Below, piece after piece: positions 34,371-49,209 of a stretch of DNA of 64,000 nucleotides. A program made the position numbers and the translations under genes. The notes under the pieces are model-generated. The model was not told the origin of the DNA. It made no database searches and worked only from the letters and a program-made list of their open reading frames with translations. The number at the start of each line of letters is the position of its first letter. The first letter of the stretch is position 1. The stretch lies in contig CM060196.1 of the NCBI GenBank assembly GCA_030549335.1, positions 68,542,639-68,606,638 of the forward strand, written 5' to 3'. The stretch comes from Pontederia crassipes (taxonomy: Eukaryota > Streptophyta > Magnoliopsida > Commelinales > Pontederiaceae).

Positions 34371-37346
34371 TGTCACGACCCCAATTTAACCCACGAGTTA
34401 AACTAGAGTTCGCGACTCATTACGGACGATCAAATAAAAGTATGAAGAAATGCGGAAACGTGATGTAATTTACTCTTCCTTTTACAATATAAGAGTAAAA
34501 GTATATATCATTAAATAAATTACACAATATGTGATCATTTCAGAGTAAACTGATACTCCTTAAGTTGTACATTTTACAAAATGAATTTATTTTTGTTACA
34601 ACTTATTTTGACAAAAATAATAAACTCGACCAACTCTCTCGACATCCTAACAAAAGGACACGAGAATAACAACTCTACTCAATACCTTTACATCGAAAGA
34701 GTTATCCTTGCTAAGATTATGAGCTCGCTCAATCCAAGAAGCTATACTGATCTGAAAAAATATTAGAAATAACATTATGAGCAAAAATAGTTCAGTAAGT
34801 TGATAACTCATAGCCTATGTGTTACCAACTCATCAATTTGGAGGGACATAGAAAAATATGCAATAATCATAATAGCAAAATAGACATTTTTATATATTTG
34901 ATAATTACATATAAACATACTAATCAGAAACATCGCACTCAACTTGCAATCAATATCATATAAATCACATCAAACATATGTATTGCAACACTATTATATG
35001 AATGCACGGATCACCAACTGGCCAGTGGTCGGTAGGTGGATTCTAGAGGTGGCTCCCATCGTGATCGGCGATGTAGCACTTAGTTCCATTCTACCTCATC
35101 CCTTTCGGGAACAATCATATAGCGATATGTGGATTCTAGAGGTGGCCCCTACGGATTCTAGAGGTGGCTCCCATCGCGACTACTCACGATGTGGCACTTA
35201 GCTCCGCATGGCACTTAGCTCCAGTCTATTTCATCACATATCTGGGGAACAAAAATGATGCATTGGATTCTAGAGGTGGCTCCCATCGTGATCAGCGATG
35301 TAGCACTTAGCTCCAACCATCATACATGCAATGCAGGCATATGCAGATGCATGATTCATCATATAACAAACATCTCGAATATCAGAAGATGAATCAAACT
35401 CATTCAAACGGAATAGCATTACATCTCATAAGATGGCTCCATAACATTTCACATATGCTTTACCAATGAACCATCAATTGATCAATCATTCAAATCATAA
35501 TTTCCATATAAACTTGACGATATATGAATTTAATACATATAACAATTGTATCTCAAATATCAGAAGATGAATCATATCAAATACCATTTCAAACGAAATA
35601 AGATTGCACTAATCCATTCATATCATATCATATATGCTTTTCAAATATGCAATCATACAATCATTTAGATATACTTTTCATCATTGCATTTTTCGAAACC
35701 AATTCATAGTATATTCAAAGCATATTCAATACATATAATAATCGATGTCACCCCGAATTCAAAGAGGTGAAAACATAGAGTAGGAGAAATCAACTTACCT
35801 ATATGAGCTACCAAAAGGGTTTTCCTTTCCTTTTTCACTACTTTACTCTTCTACTCCTATACAATAATAATAATAAGAAACACATCACTTCTATGCTCTG
35901 AACAGAAGCCTATAACACATAAAACACAACTAATTGAAATGATATATGAACCTTAAACATTTACTCTTTTAACCATTAAACATAAGGATTGACCTAATAT
36001 TGTGACAGATTGTACACATAGTAAAAAAAAATCCATATCTTCTGATATACATAATCAAATGACATCATTCCAATTTTATTTACTTTTATATTACATAGAC
36101 AATAATCTGTAAAAGTTTCATATCCTATTTCATTATGATTTGCTCTCATAAAAATTAACATTCAGCCTAACTTTTATGTTGTTTCAATGTTTTGACAGGC
36201 TGAGTAACCTTACTTTTATGATTTATATAAAATAATAATCATTCCCTATTCTGGTACTTTTAATTTTCTAAAATAGTAGACATACTAGGGTACAACTCAT
36301 AAAATTACATGAATTTATATGTATTTGTACTGACCACAATAAATTTAACCAATACTAGCATAATCTGCCCTAAACTCCATCCTGACAGACTGGGTAAGGC
36401 TCGGTAAAATATTTATAACTTTCGCTACACATATTATTTTCTAGTGATTTCAATTGTCAATGAGACCTACCATCAATATCTATAACACCCTAAATTATCA
36501 AATAATTCTACAGCATATGGGATTTAACACATAATTTACAAATTCGGGCAATAATTTTGGCGGACAGAGTGATAGTACTTTAATCCTGATGGCATAACTT
36601 TCATTTCATAACTCATATTAACATGATCCCAAATCTCATTAAACTAGACTCGGAGATTATTCTACATGTTAAATTTCATAATTTTTAAGATGAATTGATA
36701 CGAAAGAAAATCTTAGGAAAAACACCATCAATCTAGGGTTAGAATCTTCACCTTTAATGATCTTCCTTCTCGAATTTCCTTCAATGTCCATGAAAGGAGT
36801 CATGATCTGAAATTTTTTGTTTGTTGTCTAGAGAGAAGTATAAGACCATAAGAATTGTTTCAGATTTTTATCACTTGAATAGGTCAGTTGGAAAAATAGT
36901 CTAAGCATGAGGTGGCAAGCTGCTAGTTTACTGGCAGCTTGCATGTCAAGAGTTGAAATTATTATCCAATTAAAATTTAATATTTAAAAATCATTAATTT
37001 CATCCATAATTGATATTAATTAGTATAATATAATCCATGTAATTTATTCACATATTTATATATTAATTTTTATTACACACACATATATCTTCATATGCCA
37101 CTTGACGACATTTGATTGATCCACTAGACTTAAATCCAATCTTAACAAATCACATGCATAGTTAACCATAAGAGAATATACTTTATCATAATATGATTAT
37201 TAATCATACTTTAGTACTTTAGTTAAATTTTATAAATTCTTATTATATCATTACATGACATGACAACATATATTACATCATATATATTCAATTGATTATA
37301 GCCATATAATATAGAATCCAATATGGATTAAATCATGGATATTACA
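34371..37346 (-). mobile_element. Nested solo LTR with TSD AACAA
   Basis: The element starts TGTCACGACCCC and ends ATGGATATTACA, flanked on both sides by the perfect 5-bp duplication AACAA (34366-34370 and 37347-37351). TG...CA ends, a 5-bp TSD, a length of 2976 bp and the absence of PBS or coding sequence identify a solo LTR. On the minus strand it runs TGTAATATCC... to ...GGGGTCGTGACA, the pattern of Del/Tekay-type Gypsy LTRs. It lies inside the outer solo LTR, so it is younger than that one. Confidence 0.78.
35035..35315. repeat. Short direct repeats inside the nested solo LTR
   Basis: The phrase GGATTCTAGAGGTGGC occurs four times (near 35038, 35132, 35154 and 35264). Three of the copies are followed by TCCCATCG and a nearby GCACTTAG(T/C)TCC. 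Spacing is irregular. Confidence 0.7.
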
Positions 37347-38799
37347 AACAATATATCAAAATAATATCTATATAATGGAGAAGAGTCCAATGGTCCATGT
37401 CACAAAAAATTGACGTCATGTGGATCCCCCTACGAGCCTTAAGTTGGTTGAAAACCAACTATGTTCCTGTTGTTTGTGGATTGCACGGATGTCACGACTT
37501 TGACTGATGATTCCTCCCTATTGACGTCCAGAAACCATTGGCTACCATTTAGATCTTATTCTCCTCTATGGATGCTTCGAAATATATCGCTCGCGCTCTC
37601 AGGTGCCTTCATTTATGAGAAAACGAAGGAAAAAGAGGGGCTCTCGTACAGAAATTCTATAGAGAAAAATAATACTCTCTAACAACTCTTTAGGCCCTAT
37701 TTATAGCTCTCAATTAGGATTTTTGACTCTATTGGGTGTTGGACTATTTCTCCATCCATCATTAATTATCATCTCTTAAATATTTAGATTTAATTAAATT
37801 TGAATTTCACTAATTATTTCATAACCATACTTATAAAAAATCCATCTGTACTCAAATTTCTTTTTGTCTCTTTCATAACTTATTTCAATCAAACTCTACT
37901 TTCCCATTTTCCTTTTATTTCTTTATTTTCTATATTTTTTGGAATTATTTAATTTCATAATATTTTATCATCTAATTTTAGGATTAAAATAATAATAAAT
38001 ATTATTTTAATGGCTAAAATATTTCAAAGCCATAAAACTCTCAATCCTTTCCTATTTAGAAGTCCTATGTCCATTAGACTTTTTTTTTAATCTCAAATCC
38101 AATTGAAATCCCTAATCTCGATGTAATTATCATTCCTAGTCCCAATAGGATTTGATTTTTCTTCAATCCATCAAATACCCTAATTGAATTATAAAATTAT
38201 TATATTATCCTTGATAAAATCGTGGGGTATTACATTGCTACTTCATGTCTCCGTCCCAGCTTGATTCTGGCAGTTTGCTATGGAAATAGCCACATTCCTC
38301 ATCAACAAGCTTCCCTCTCCTATTATAAACAATGACACCCCATACTTGCGTCTGCATCACAAACTGCCTAACTACAAACTCCTCTGTGTCTTTGGATGTG
38401 TTGTTTTCCTCCTATTGCGGTCCTACAACAAACATAAATTCCCATTGTCTTCCTTGGCTATCCACAAAACACTATGGATTATTGTTGTCCCCGTCGATCC
38501 ACTAGTCGTAATGAAGACAACTTTCCTTATGTCACCTCCACATGTCCACAAACGACTCTTGCCCTACAGCCACCTAGGCCCAGCATGGCCATCTCCCCAT
38601 CCCACCCCACCCCCTTCTCACCCTCCCCTAGCCCCTCACCCTCACCTTCTCTCACAACAACACTAAGCATGCCTCCAACAACTATCCCTCATCAACTTTG
38701 CCCACGAAAACCCCACAACTATTGGCACCTAGCTACATTGAAGGCTCTCACTGCAACAATAGGCAATGGTAGAAGAGTTTAAATGCATTTCTTCGTAGC

Positions 38800-39780
38800 G
38801 GAACATGGACACTCGTACCTCGCTATCTCAGATGGAATATTGTCTGTTGTCACTGGTTGTTCCGCACTAAACTTAAACCAAATAGTAGTATTGATCGATA
38901 TAAGGCATGTCTTGTTGCAAAGGGCTATCATCAAGAAGTGGCATCAACTATAATGAAACTTTCTCGTCAGTAGTCAAGCCTACTACCATCTGCATGGTTT
39001 TATCCATCGCAGTACACTCCAACTGGTCAATACAAGAACTGGATAGTAGCAATGCTTTCCTTCATGGTGATCTCCAAGAACAAATCTACATGCTGCAACC
39101 ATCGAGCTTTGTTGATTCTACTCATCCAACGCATGCCTGCAAACTCACAAGTCCCTCTATGGGCTCAAGTGGTCGCCTCGTGCTTCAGATTTTGGTTTGG
39201 TTTTTGGTTTCAGTCCCTGACACATCATTATTCATTCATCACCCTTCAATTGTAGTCGCCTATGTTATTGTCTATGTTAAGGATTCATTACTCACAACAT
39301 CTTCAAGTTTCCTCCTAAATAATGTTGTGCAACATTTACAAAAATGTTTTGTTGTTCGTGACCTTGGGCGTCTACATTACTTTAAGGGCATTGAGGTTCT
39401 TCACACACCTAGTGATCTTGCTTTGATGCAACAACATTATGCTTGTGATATTGTTTGTCGTGCCAACATGCAGGCTAGCAAAGTTGTCAACTCTCCTTTG
39501 TCCTCCACCAAAACCCAGCCACTCACTTGTGAGCCCTTTGCCGATCCAACATTGTGTCGTCAACTTGTTGGTGCTCTGCAATACTTGATATTAAATAGAC
39601 CTGACATCGCATTATCAATCAGTTTTGTCTGTCAATTTATGGCGGCACCAAACATAGAACATTGGAATACTGTCAAATGCATATTATTATATGTCAATTC
39701 AACAACTGATCTTTGCCTTCAAATTCACCGTTCAACGTAACCTCAACTCCATGCATTTTCATATGCAAATTGGGTAGGCA
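38800..39780 (+). pseudogene. Copia reverse transcriptase relic
   Basis: The Copia RT block is visible: GINYNETFSSVVKPTTICMVLSIAVH, then the ELDSSNAFLHGDLQEQIYM active-site region (the usual LDVNNAFLHG motif), then VVAYVIVYVKDSLLTT. The catalytic YVDD motif has become YVKD, and the central region is distorted by a frameshift around 39180. It continues to the connection region (VGALQYLILNRPDIALSISFVCQFM). The sequence then runs to FSYANWVGNP at the RNase H start, where the TRIM block is inserted. Confidence 0.85.
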
Positions 39781-40141
39781 ATCCTATTGTAACAACTTTG
39801 CGCTTGAATAGGATATTGTTCGCTTTGAGCTTCTGTCCGTACGATTTTATCAAAACACATCATACCAGGTCAAAGTCATGTTCCCATATATACCCAGCAT
39901 CTCTCCTATGACTTATGCATGTAAGACTAATCTAAGGCATGCCTCATGCATCCTACCCCTCTTAGGGGACTCGATGTCCTCGACGAGTGATCACACCCCA
40001 CCATGTATAGAGGCTCACGCAGAATGACTCTAATACCATACGTAACATCCTTGCACTTGCGTAGGATATTGTCCACTTTGGACCTCTGTCTGCACGATTT
40101 TCTCAAAACATGTGCTCCAATATCAGAATAATAAAGCTAGG

Positions 40142-40544
40142 TAGGGGTGTTCACGGGTCGAGTTTGACCCGACCCGTGACCAAACCCGACCCAACCCGGC
40201 TGAGTTTGGTCGGGTCGGGTTGGGTCAGGTTTCAATTTTTTTATGAAAGGACCCGACCCAACCCGTTTTTTTAATTTTTAATTTTTAATTTTTAATAAAA
40301 AAGCATTTACTAATTTATTTTAAATATAAAATAAAGTATTTTTAGGCATAAAAATATTGTTTTAAATATCTACATATTATTCTCTATTTAAAATATATTA
40401 TTTTATATATTTTTTTTAATTTTAGATGGTATACACTACTTAAATTGAATAAAAATATTTAAAATTAAAAAAAATAAAAAAAAATTGGGTTGACGGGTCG
40501 GGGCGGGTCGGGCCGAGTCGGGTACCCGGGTCGAACACCCCTAA
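40142..40544. mobile_element. hAT-like MITE with TAGGGGTGTTC ends
   Basis: The left end is TAGGGGTGTTCACGGGTC and the right end, reverse-complemented, is TAGGGGTGTTCGACCCGGG. The subterminal GGGTCGGGT / ACCCGACCC motifs are self-complementary, and the interior is an AT-rich spacer. It interrupts one TRIM unit. The ends are typical of hAT-type MITEs, but I could not define an 8-bp TSD. Confidence 0.65.
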
Positions 40545-40975
40545 AAATAACGACTCACCTCTATACTTAGCAGAATATTGTTCGCTCTGCCTCCACCCTG
40601 AGCTTTTCTAATGCGTCATATCTAGTGAATGACATGTTCTCATATGTATTCAACATCTCTCCCGTGACTTACGCATGTGGGACTAATCAAAAGCATGCCT
40701 CATGCACATATGTAACACCCTTGCGCTTGCATAGGATATTGTCCACTTTGAGACTCTGCCCACACGATTTTCTAACGAGTCACTTGGTATCAAAGTAGCG
40801 CAGCAACTCATCTTTATACTTAGCGTGATACTTTCCGCTTTGCCCCCACTCTAGGATCACGACTTTTAAACGCGTCACACCTAGTGAAAGACATGTTCTC
40901 ATATATACCCAGCATCTTTTTCGCGACTTACGCATGTGGGACTAATCAAGGCATGCCTCATGCACCCTTCCCTTG

Positions 40976-43780
<2,805 letters not shown>

Positions 43781-46334
43781 TATGTAACCCCATTGTGCTT
43801 GCGTAGGTTATTTTTCGCTTTAAGCCTCGGCCCGCACGATTTTGCCAAAATGCATCCTACTAATCCAAGGTTATGTTCTCATATATACTTTAGCATCTCT
43901 CCCATAACATATGCATATGGAATTAATCCAAGACATACCACATACACCCTTCTCCCTTTAGGGGCAATGCCTTCGTTGAGTGATTGCATCCCACCATACA
44001 CGGAGGCTCACGTGAAGTGGCTCTGATACCATATGTAACACCTTTACTCTTGCGTAGGATATTGTCCGCTTTGGACCTCTGCCCAACGATTTTCTAATGC
44101 GTCACTTGGTATTAGAGTAGCGTAGCAGCTCACTTTTATACTCAACATGATACTATCTGTTATGCCCCCACTCTAGGCTCACGGCTTTCAAATGTGTCAC
44201 ACCTATGAAGGACATGTTCTCATATATACCCAACATCTGTCCCGTGACTTACGCATGTGGGACTAATCCAAAGAATGCCTCATGCAATATGTAACACCTT
44301 TGTGCTTGTCTAGGATATTATCCGCTTTGTAACTCTGCCCGCATGGTTTTACCAAAATGCGTCCTACCAGGCCAAGGCAATATTCTCATATATATACAGC
44401 ATCTCTGCCAATAACTTATGCATGTGGAACTAATTCAAAGCATGCCCCATGCATCATAACCCCCTTAGGGGACTCAATGTCCTCGACGAGTGATCACACC
44501 CCACCATGCACAGAGGCTCACGCGAAATGGCTCATACCATATGTAAACCCTTGCGCATGCATAGGATATATTGTCCGCTTTTGACTTCAGCTCGTACGAT
44601 TTTGCCAAAACGCATCCTACTGAGCCAATGTCATGTTTCCATATATACTTAACCTCTCCCATGACTTATGCATGCGAGACTAATACAAGACATGTCTCAT
44701 GCAATAGTAAACTTAACTCGAGAACTTAGAGTTATTTGAGGCATGCCTTGGATTAGTCTCGCATGCATAAGTCATGGGAGAAATGCTAAGTATATATGAG
44801 AACATGACCTTGACTTAGTAAGACACGTTTTGACAAAACTGTGCGGACCGAGGCCCAAAGCGAATAATATCCTACGCAAGCATAAGGGTACTACATATGG
44901 TATTGGAGCTAGAACATTGAGTCTCCTAAGGGGATAAGATGCATGAGGCATGTCTTGAATTAGTCTCACATGCATAAGTTATAAGAGAGATGATGGGTAT
45001 ACATGAGACTATGACCTTGCTTTGATAGGACGCATTAGAAAAATCGTGAGCCCTAGGGGAGGGACAAGGATGTTATATATAGTATCAAAGCCACTCCGCG
45101 TGGGCCTAACTTAGAACTATCTGAGGCATGCCTTGTATTAGTCCCACACATGGTTGTCAGGATCCTAATTCGGATAGTAAGATCTTATGATCTTACGATC
45201 CTCCGGACAGAAAATGATTCTGATCCTACTTAGAGGATATTAAGCATAGAATCTATATTGAATCTATAGCTAACTATCCTACAATATTGGTACAAATTTA
45301 TTTATTCAAATAAATAAATAAAAGTAAACATAAAGATCCTTGATAAAATTAGATTTAACTATATATATATATATATATAATATGTTAGTCTCACATATAT
45401 ATATATATATATATATTCTATATGTTAGTCTCACTTTCATGAATTTTAATATCTTCTAATAATTTAATGTTATGTTATGAATCTAATAATCTAAATTAGA
45501 GCCACTCCGCTTGATCCTCTGTGCATGATGGGGTGTGTTCACTCGTCGAGAACGTTGAGTCCCCTAAGAGGATAGGATGCATGAGATATGCCTTGAATTA
45601 GTCTCACATGCATATGTTATAAAAAAGATGGTGGGTATATATGAGACCATGACCTTATCTTGGTAGGACGCATTAGAAAAATCGTGAGCTCTAGGGGAGG
45701 GGGCAAAGCGAATAATATCATACCCAAGTGCAAGGATGTTACATATAGTATCAGAGTCACTCCGTGTGAACTTCTGTGCATGGTAAGGTGTGATCACTCA
45801 TCGAGGACATTGAGTCCCCTAAAATGGATAGGATGCATGAGGCATGCCTTGGATTAGTCACATATGCATAAGTTAGAGAAATGTTGGGTATATATGGGAA
45901 CGTGACCTTGGCCCGGTAGGACGCATTTTGGTAAAACCATGCAGGCCTAGGTCCAAAGTAGACAAAATTCTATACAAGTGCAAAGGTGTTGCATATGGTA
46001 TCAGAGCCACTCCGTATGAACTTCTATGCATTGTGGTGTGCGATCATTCAATGAGGTAATTGAGTCCCTCAAGGGGAGAAGGATGCATGAGGCATGCCTT
46101 GTATTAGTCCCACATGCGTAAGTTACGAAAGAGATGTTGAGTATATATGAGAACATGTTCTTCAATAGATGTGACGTGTTTGAAAATCGTGAGCCTAGAG
46201 GGAGGACAGTATCACGTTGAGTATAAAGATGAGCACCTACGCTACTTTGATACCATGTGACGTGTTAGAAAATTGTGCGAGCAAAGGTCCAAAGCGGATA
46301 ATATACTACGCAAGCGTAAGGGTGTTACACCTGT

Positions 46335-47135
46335 TGATCGTAAGTCATTCAACGCATACATCATTTATTTTGATAATAACTTAGGGGTTGTTTGGCTAAA
46401 CTTATAAATCACAAAAAATGATTTATAAGCAATTTTGAAGTTTTCGTCTTGTTGGGTAACTAAAAGAAAGAACTGATAAACACTTATTTTATCAGCTTAT
46501 AAGTCAAAAAAATAAAAGAAAAAATTGATTAGTTTGACAATAAATATACTATTTTGTTCTTAGAACATACATAACTTTTATTCATATTTTCTATATTAAT
46601 GACCAGCTTGTAGGGACAATGAGACACCAAGATATTTTAGTCTCATTAATTAAGGTCTTTTGGTCATTTGACTAAAATAATAACTTATAATTTTTTTATT
46701 ATCGAACGCATAATTGCTTACTTTTAAAATTAACTTCATTCATTAAATTACTTATCAACATTTTAATTTATTAATTATTTTATATTAGCTAAGTCAATAA
46801 GACCCTTAATCTTTTGATAGCAAAGAAACAATGAGCAGTCTCCCATTCATCTATAGAGTCTGAGTATAAAGCTTTAACATATACAACAGAGCTATCTCGC
46901 TATGGCTTTTGTTACACGAGCTCGGACATCCTCAATTGTCCCCTTGGAGCCACATACCTCACTGCTAATGGCAATACTAAAAATTGATTTTCATTTTGTG
47001 CATGATAAAGTAGTCGTCAATCGTCGCTTAAGCAACATTTCAATAGGTCAAATTACTGATGTCAAGCTATTAACGGTGCACGATTCATCTTCCTCCAGGA
47101 CAAGCTTCATCAGCCACCGCCTTTGCCTCCCTTAA
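46335..47135 (+). pseudogene. Copia RNase H relic after the TRIM block
   Basis: The sequence reads VDRKSFNAYIIYFDNNL, is interrupted by the MITE at 46384-46805, and then continues IF--QRNNEQSPIHL-SEYKALTYTTELS. These fit the Copia RNase H motifs (DRRSTSGY...GNNLISW...SSTEAEYKAL). Later frames degenerate before the polypurine tract at 47131. Confidence 0.75.
46384..46805. mobile_element. Tourist/PIF-Harbinger-like MITE with TSD TTA
   Basis: The left end is GGGGTTGTTTGGCTAAAC and the right end, reverse-complemented, is GGGTCTTATTGACTTAGC. TTA flanks both sides (46381-46383 and 46806-46808). Size (422 bp), AT-rich interior and the TTA duplication fit Tourist-type MITEs. Removing it rejoins AAC-TTA-ATC (N-L-I) of the Copia RNase H frame. 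Confidence 0.75.
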
Positions 47136-47435
47136 GGGGGCGTATTGGAATAGTCTATCACAATAACTAAAATCTCTTCAAAATCATTGGAATAGTTACA
47201 CAGTTACATAGTGACCTATTCTTAAGGCCTTAGTTGTAGCTGTTACATTCATGGTTATCACGTAAACAACTCAATTTCTTTGTGGAATAGATATATCATG
47301 TTTCTTTGTGGAATAGATGTATTATTTTATCCATTATTGTTGTTGAATCTTTAAGAAAAGGTTCCATCCGATCACGACCAATGTGATAAATATAATTGGT
47401 AGATTATTTTTACCTTCTCACATAATAAAAAAATC

Positions 47436-47657
<222 letters not shown>

Positions 47658-47849
47658 AGATATGATCGGATTCTTCTTTCCCTCCGTTTGGCCTTTTCAA
47701 CCGTCATTATTTACAACAAGAAGCAAATATCGCTGCAAATATTTCTTTCATCTTTATTACGTCCCCATTCATCTCTCTTCTGGACACAGTTATGGGGCTG
47801 CCTTCCACCACTACCATTCCAGATTCGTAAAGTCGAGGAGGGCAGCGGT

Positions 47850-49209
47850 ATGGGCTACTTCTTCGGATGCTTCGGACGTCGGAAAGATCGGAGACGCCGG
47901 AGATCGTCGAAGAAGGCTTCCCCGCTCAATTCGCCATGTCAAACTCCACATGTTCAGTGATCTTTCATCGTTAAACGATGTTTATGAACTCATCCATACC
48001 TGTTTTTGTAACATGTCTGTTAATTTGTTCTGTCTTTGCTTTCAAAAATTTTCAGTCTCATGAACTCCACAAACTTCCGCCTCCACGATTCTCCTGCTCC
48101 CCGGAGAATCTTTCACTTCAGCAGCAAGCTACTGGTGGCAGTGGATCGGCTCCAGCGCTCAGGTATATCTAGTGTTTGCCGATATGTCGATGTTGACATA
48201 ATAGTCGGAATTTTCTCTTGTCGATATTTGTTTTCTTTTCATCGACGTCCGCTAGATGTTTGATTATTGGTTTTCTTTCAGGGAGAACCACCAGAAGAGT
48301 AACCGCGTTTGCAGGAAGAAGAAAGTGACATTCGATCTGAATGTCAAAACTTATGAACCAGTTGTGAATGATGATGATTTGGAGCATTCTGTTGATGTGG
48401 TTGATGGATGTATAATTGATGAGAAGGAATTGGAAAATGTGGTGAATAAATTGAAGTCAAACTCATATTCATTCCCGTTAAACCATAGATACCAGAACTG
48501 TGAGAGCATCGATGAAGACAACGTGGGAGATGAAAAAGAGGATGAGTATTGGGACTGTAACTCCGATGAACAGGATGATCAGGCTGGCATTGAAGAAGAT
48601 GAGGAAGGGCAGAACAATTCGTTCTTTTCGATGTCAATCAAAAAGGAAGAAGGAACTTTCCACGAAGCTAGTGGTCCTAGGATGATGCATATGTCTTACA
48701 ATGATAAGCAGCCGACTATTTCAGCAAAATCAAATCCGCATGATCATGGCCAGTATGCTCATTCAGTTCTGAATTCTGTGGAAAATGTATCAATATGCAA
48801 GGAATTTAAGGTCCATGCAGATTCAATGAAGAATCCCACAGTGATGAATAATGAGATAGTATCCAATTCAAGACCTTCTTTATGGTTTGGGAAGCCTAAA
48901 GAATCCACTAATTCAAAACCGACCCCAAAATTGTCAACACATCAAGAAATGTCTCTCGATACCAACATCGCAAACTGGTTAAAGTCAGATAATTCAACCA
49001 CGGAAGGACCACAAGAATGTTATTCATACCATTCACACCCTTCGCTGAGACGAGAGGAACAGCCTATTCTAGGTGCTTTGACTTTGGAAGACATCAGACA
49101 ATCATCATATGCATTATCACGTAGAAAGTCTGTGTGTAAGAATCCTGATGACATACCAATCCTGGGTACTGTAGGTAGCTACTGGAATTGCCAGAATAAA
49201 AGTATTTGA
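47850..49209 (+). CDS. Plant-specific MGxFFGCFG / KKVTFDLNV family protein, function unknown
   Basis: Three exons are supported. Exon 1 starts at ATG 47850 (MGYFFGCFGRRKDRRRRR) and must end before the TGA at about 47958; a weak donor after codon 34 (47951) keeps the frame. Exon 2 is 48056-48162 (SHELHKLPPPRFS...SAPALR). Exon 3 is 48282-49209 (RENHQKSNRVCRKKKVTFDLNVKTYEP...ILGALTLEDIRQ...DDIPILGTVGSYWNCQ). The MGxFFGCFG start, the KKVTFDLNV block, the acidic middle, SLDTNIANWL and the PILGTVGSYW end recall an uncharacterised plant family, which I recognise without a name. Gly2 and Cys7 would allow N-myristoylation and S-acylation, hence membrane attachment (inference). The protein is mostly low-complexity and charged. 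The N-terminal exon border is the uncertain part. Confidence 0.72.

Larger units (their letters stand above)
32167..38234 (-). mobile_element. Outer solo LTR (Del/Tekay-like Gypsy), about 3.1 kb plus nested insert
   Basis: The ends are TGTAACGTCC on the left and GGGGTATTACA on the right. On the minus strand it starts TGTAATACCCCACG, in the style of long Del/Tekay Gypsy LTRs. The flanks are ACGCT (32162-32166) and TTGCT (38235-38239), taken as a diverged 5-bp TSD because removal restores the Copia frame. After subtracting the nested 2976-bp element the length is about 3.09 kb. No PBS, pol frame or second LTR is seen, so it is a solo LTR. Internal features are repeated CAATCGTCAATACCAT-like phrases (32760-33130) and GGGTCGGGT-rich phrases (33700-34300). 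Confidence 0.7.
31740..38470 (+). pseudogene. Copia integrase relic, split by the solo-LTR stack
   Basis: 31740-32166 reads as an integrase core: EPLQLLFANVWGLAP, GDHYLAIFVEDCTRFTWTFPL, then a TD-GGEF motif and HGIVHCFTMHT...NKMA. The frame resumes at 38240 with LLHVSVPA-FWQFAMEIATFLINKLPSPII and ends in LPNYKLLCVFGCVVF, the usual end of the integrase region. Between them sits the insertion 32167-38234. Deleting it and one 5-base TSD copy restores an in-frame ALTLLHVSVPA junction. Several internal stops remain. Confidence 0.8.

Noticed and set aside
44030..46330. tRNA-like TGGTATCAGAGCC segments as possible tRNA genes
   Set aside because: They are 3'-end complements (primer-binding sites) next to LTR ends, with no cloverleaf around them.
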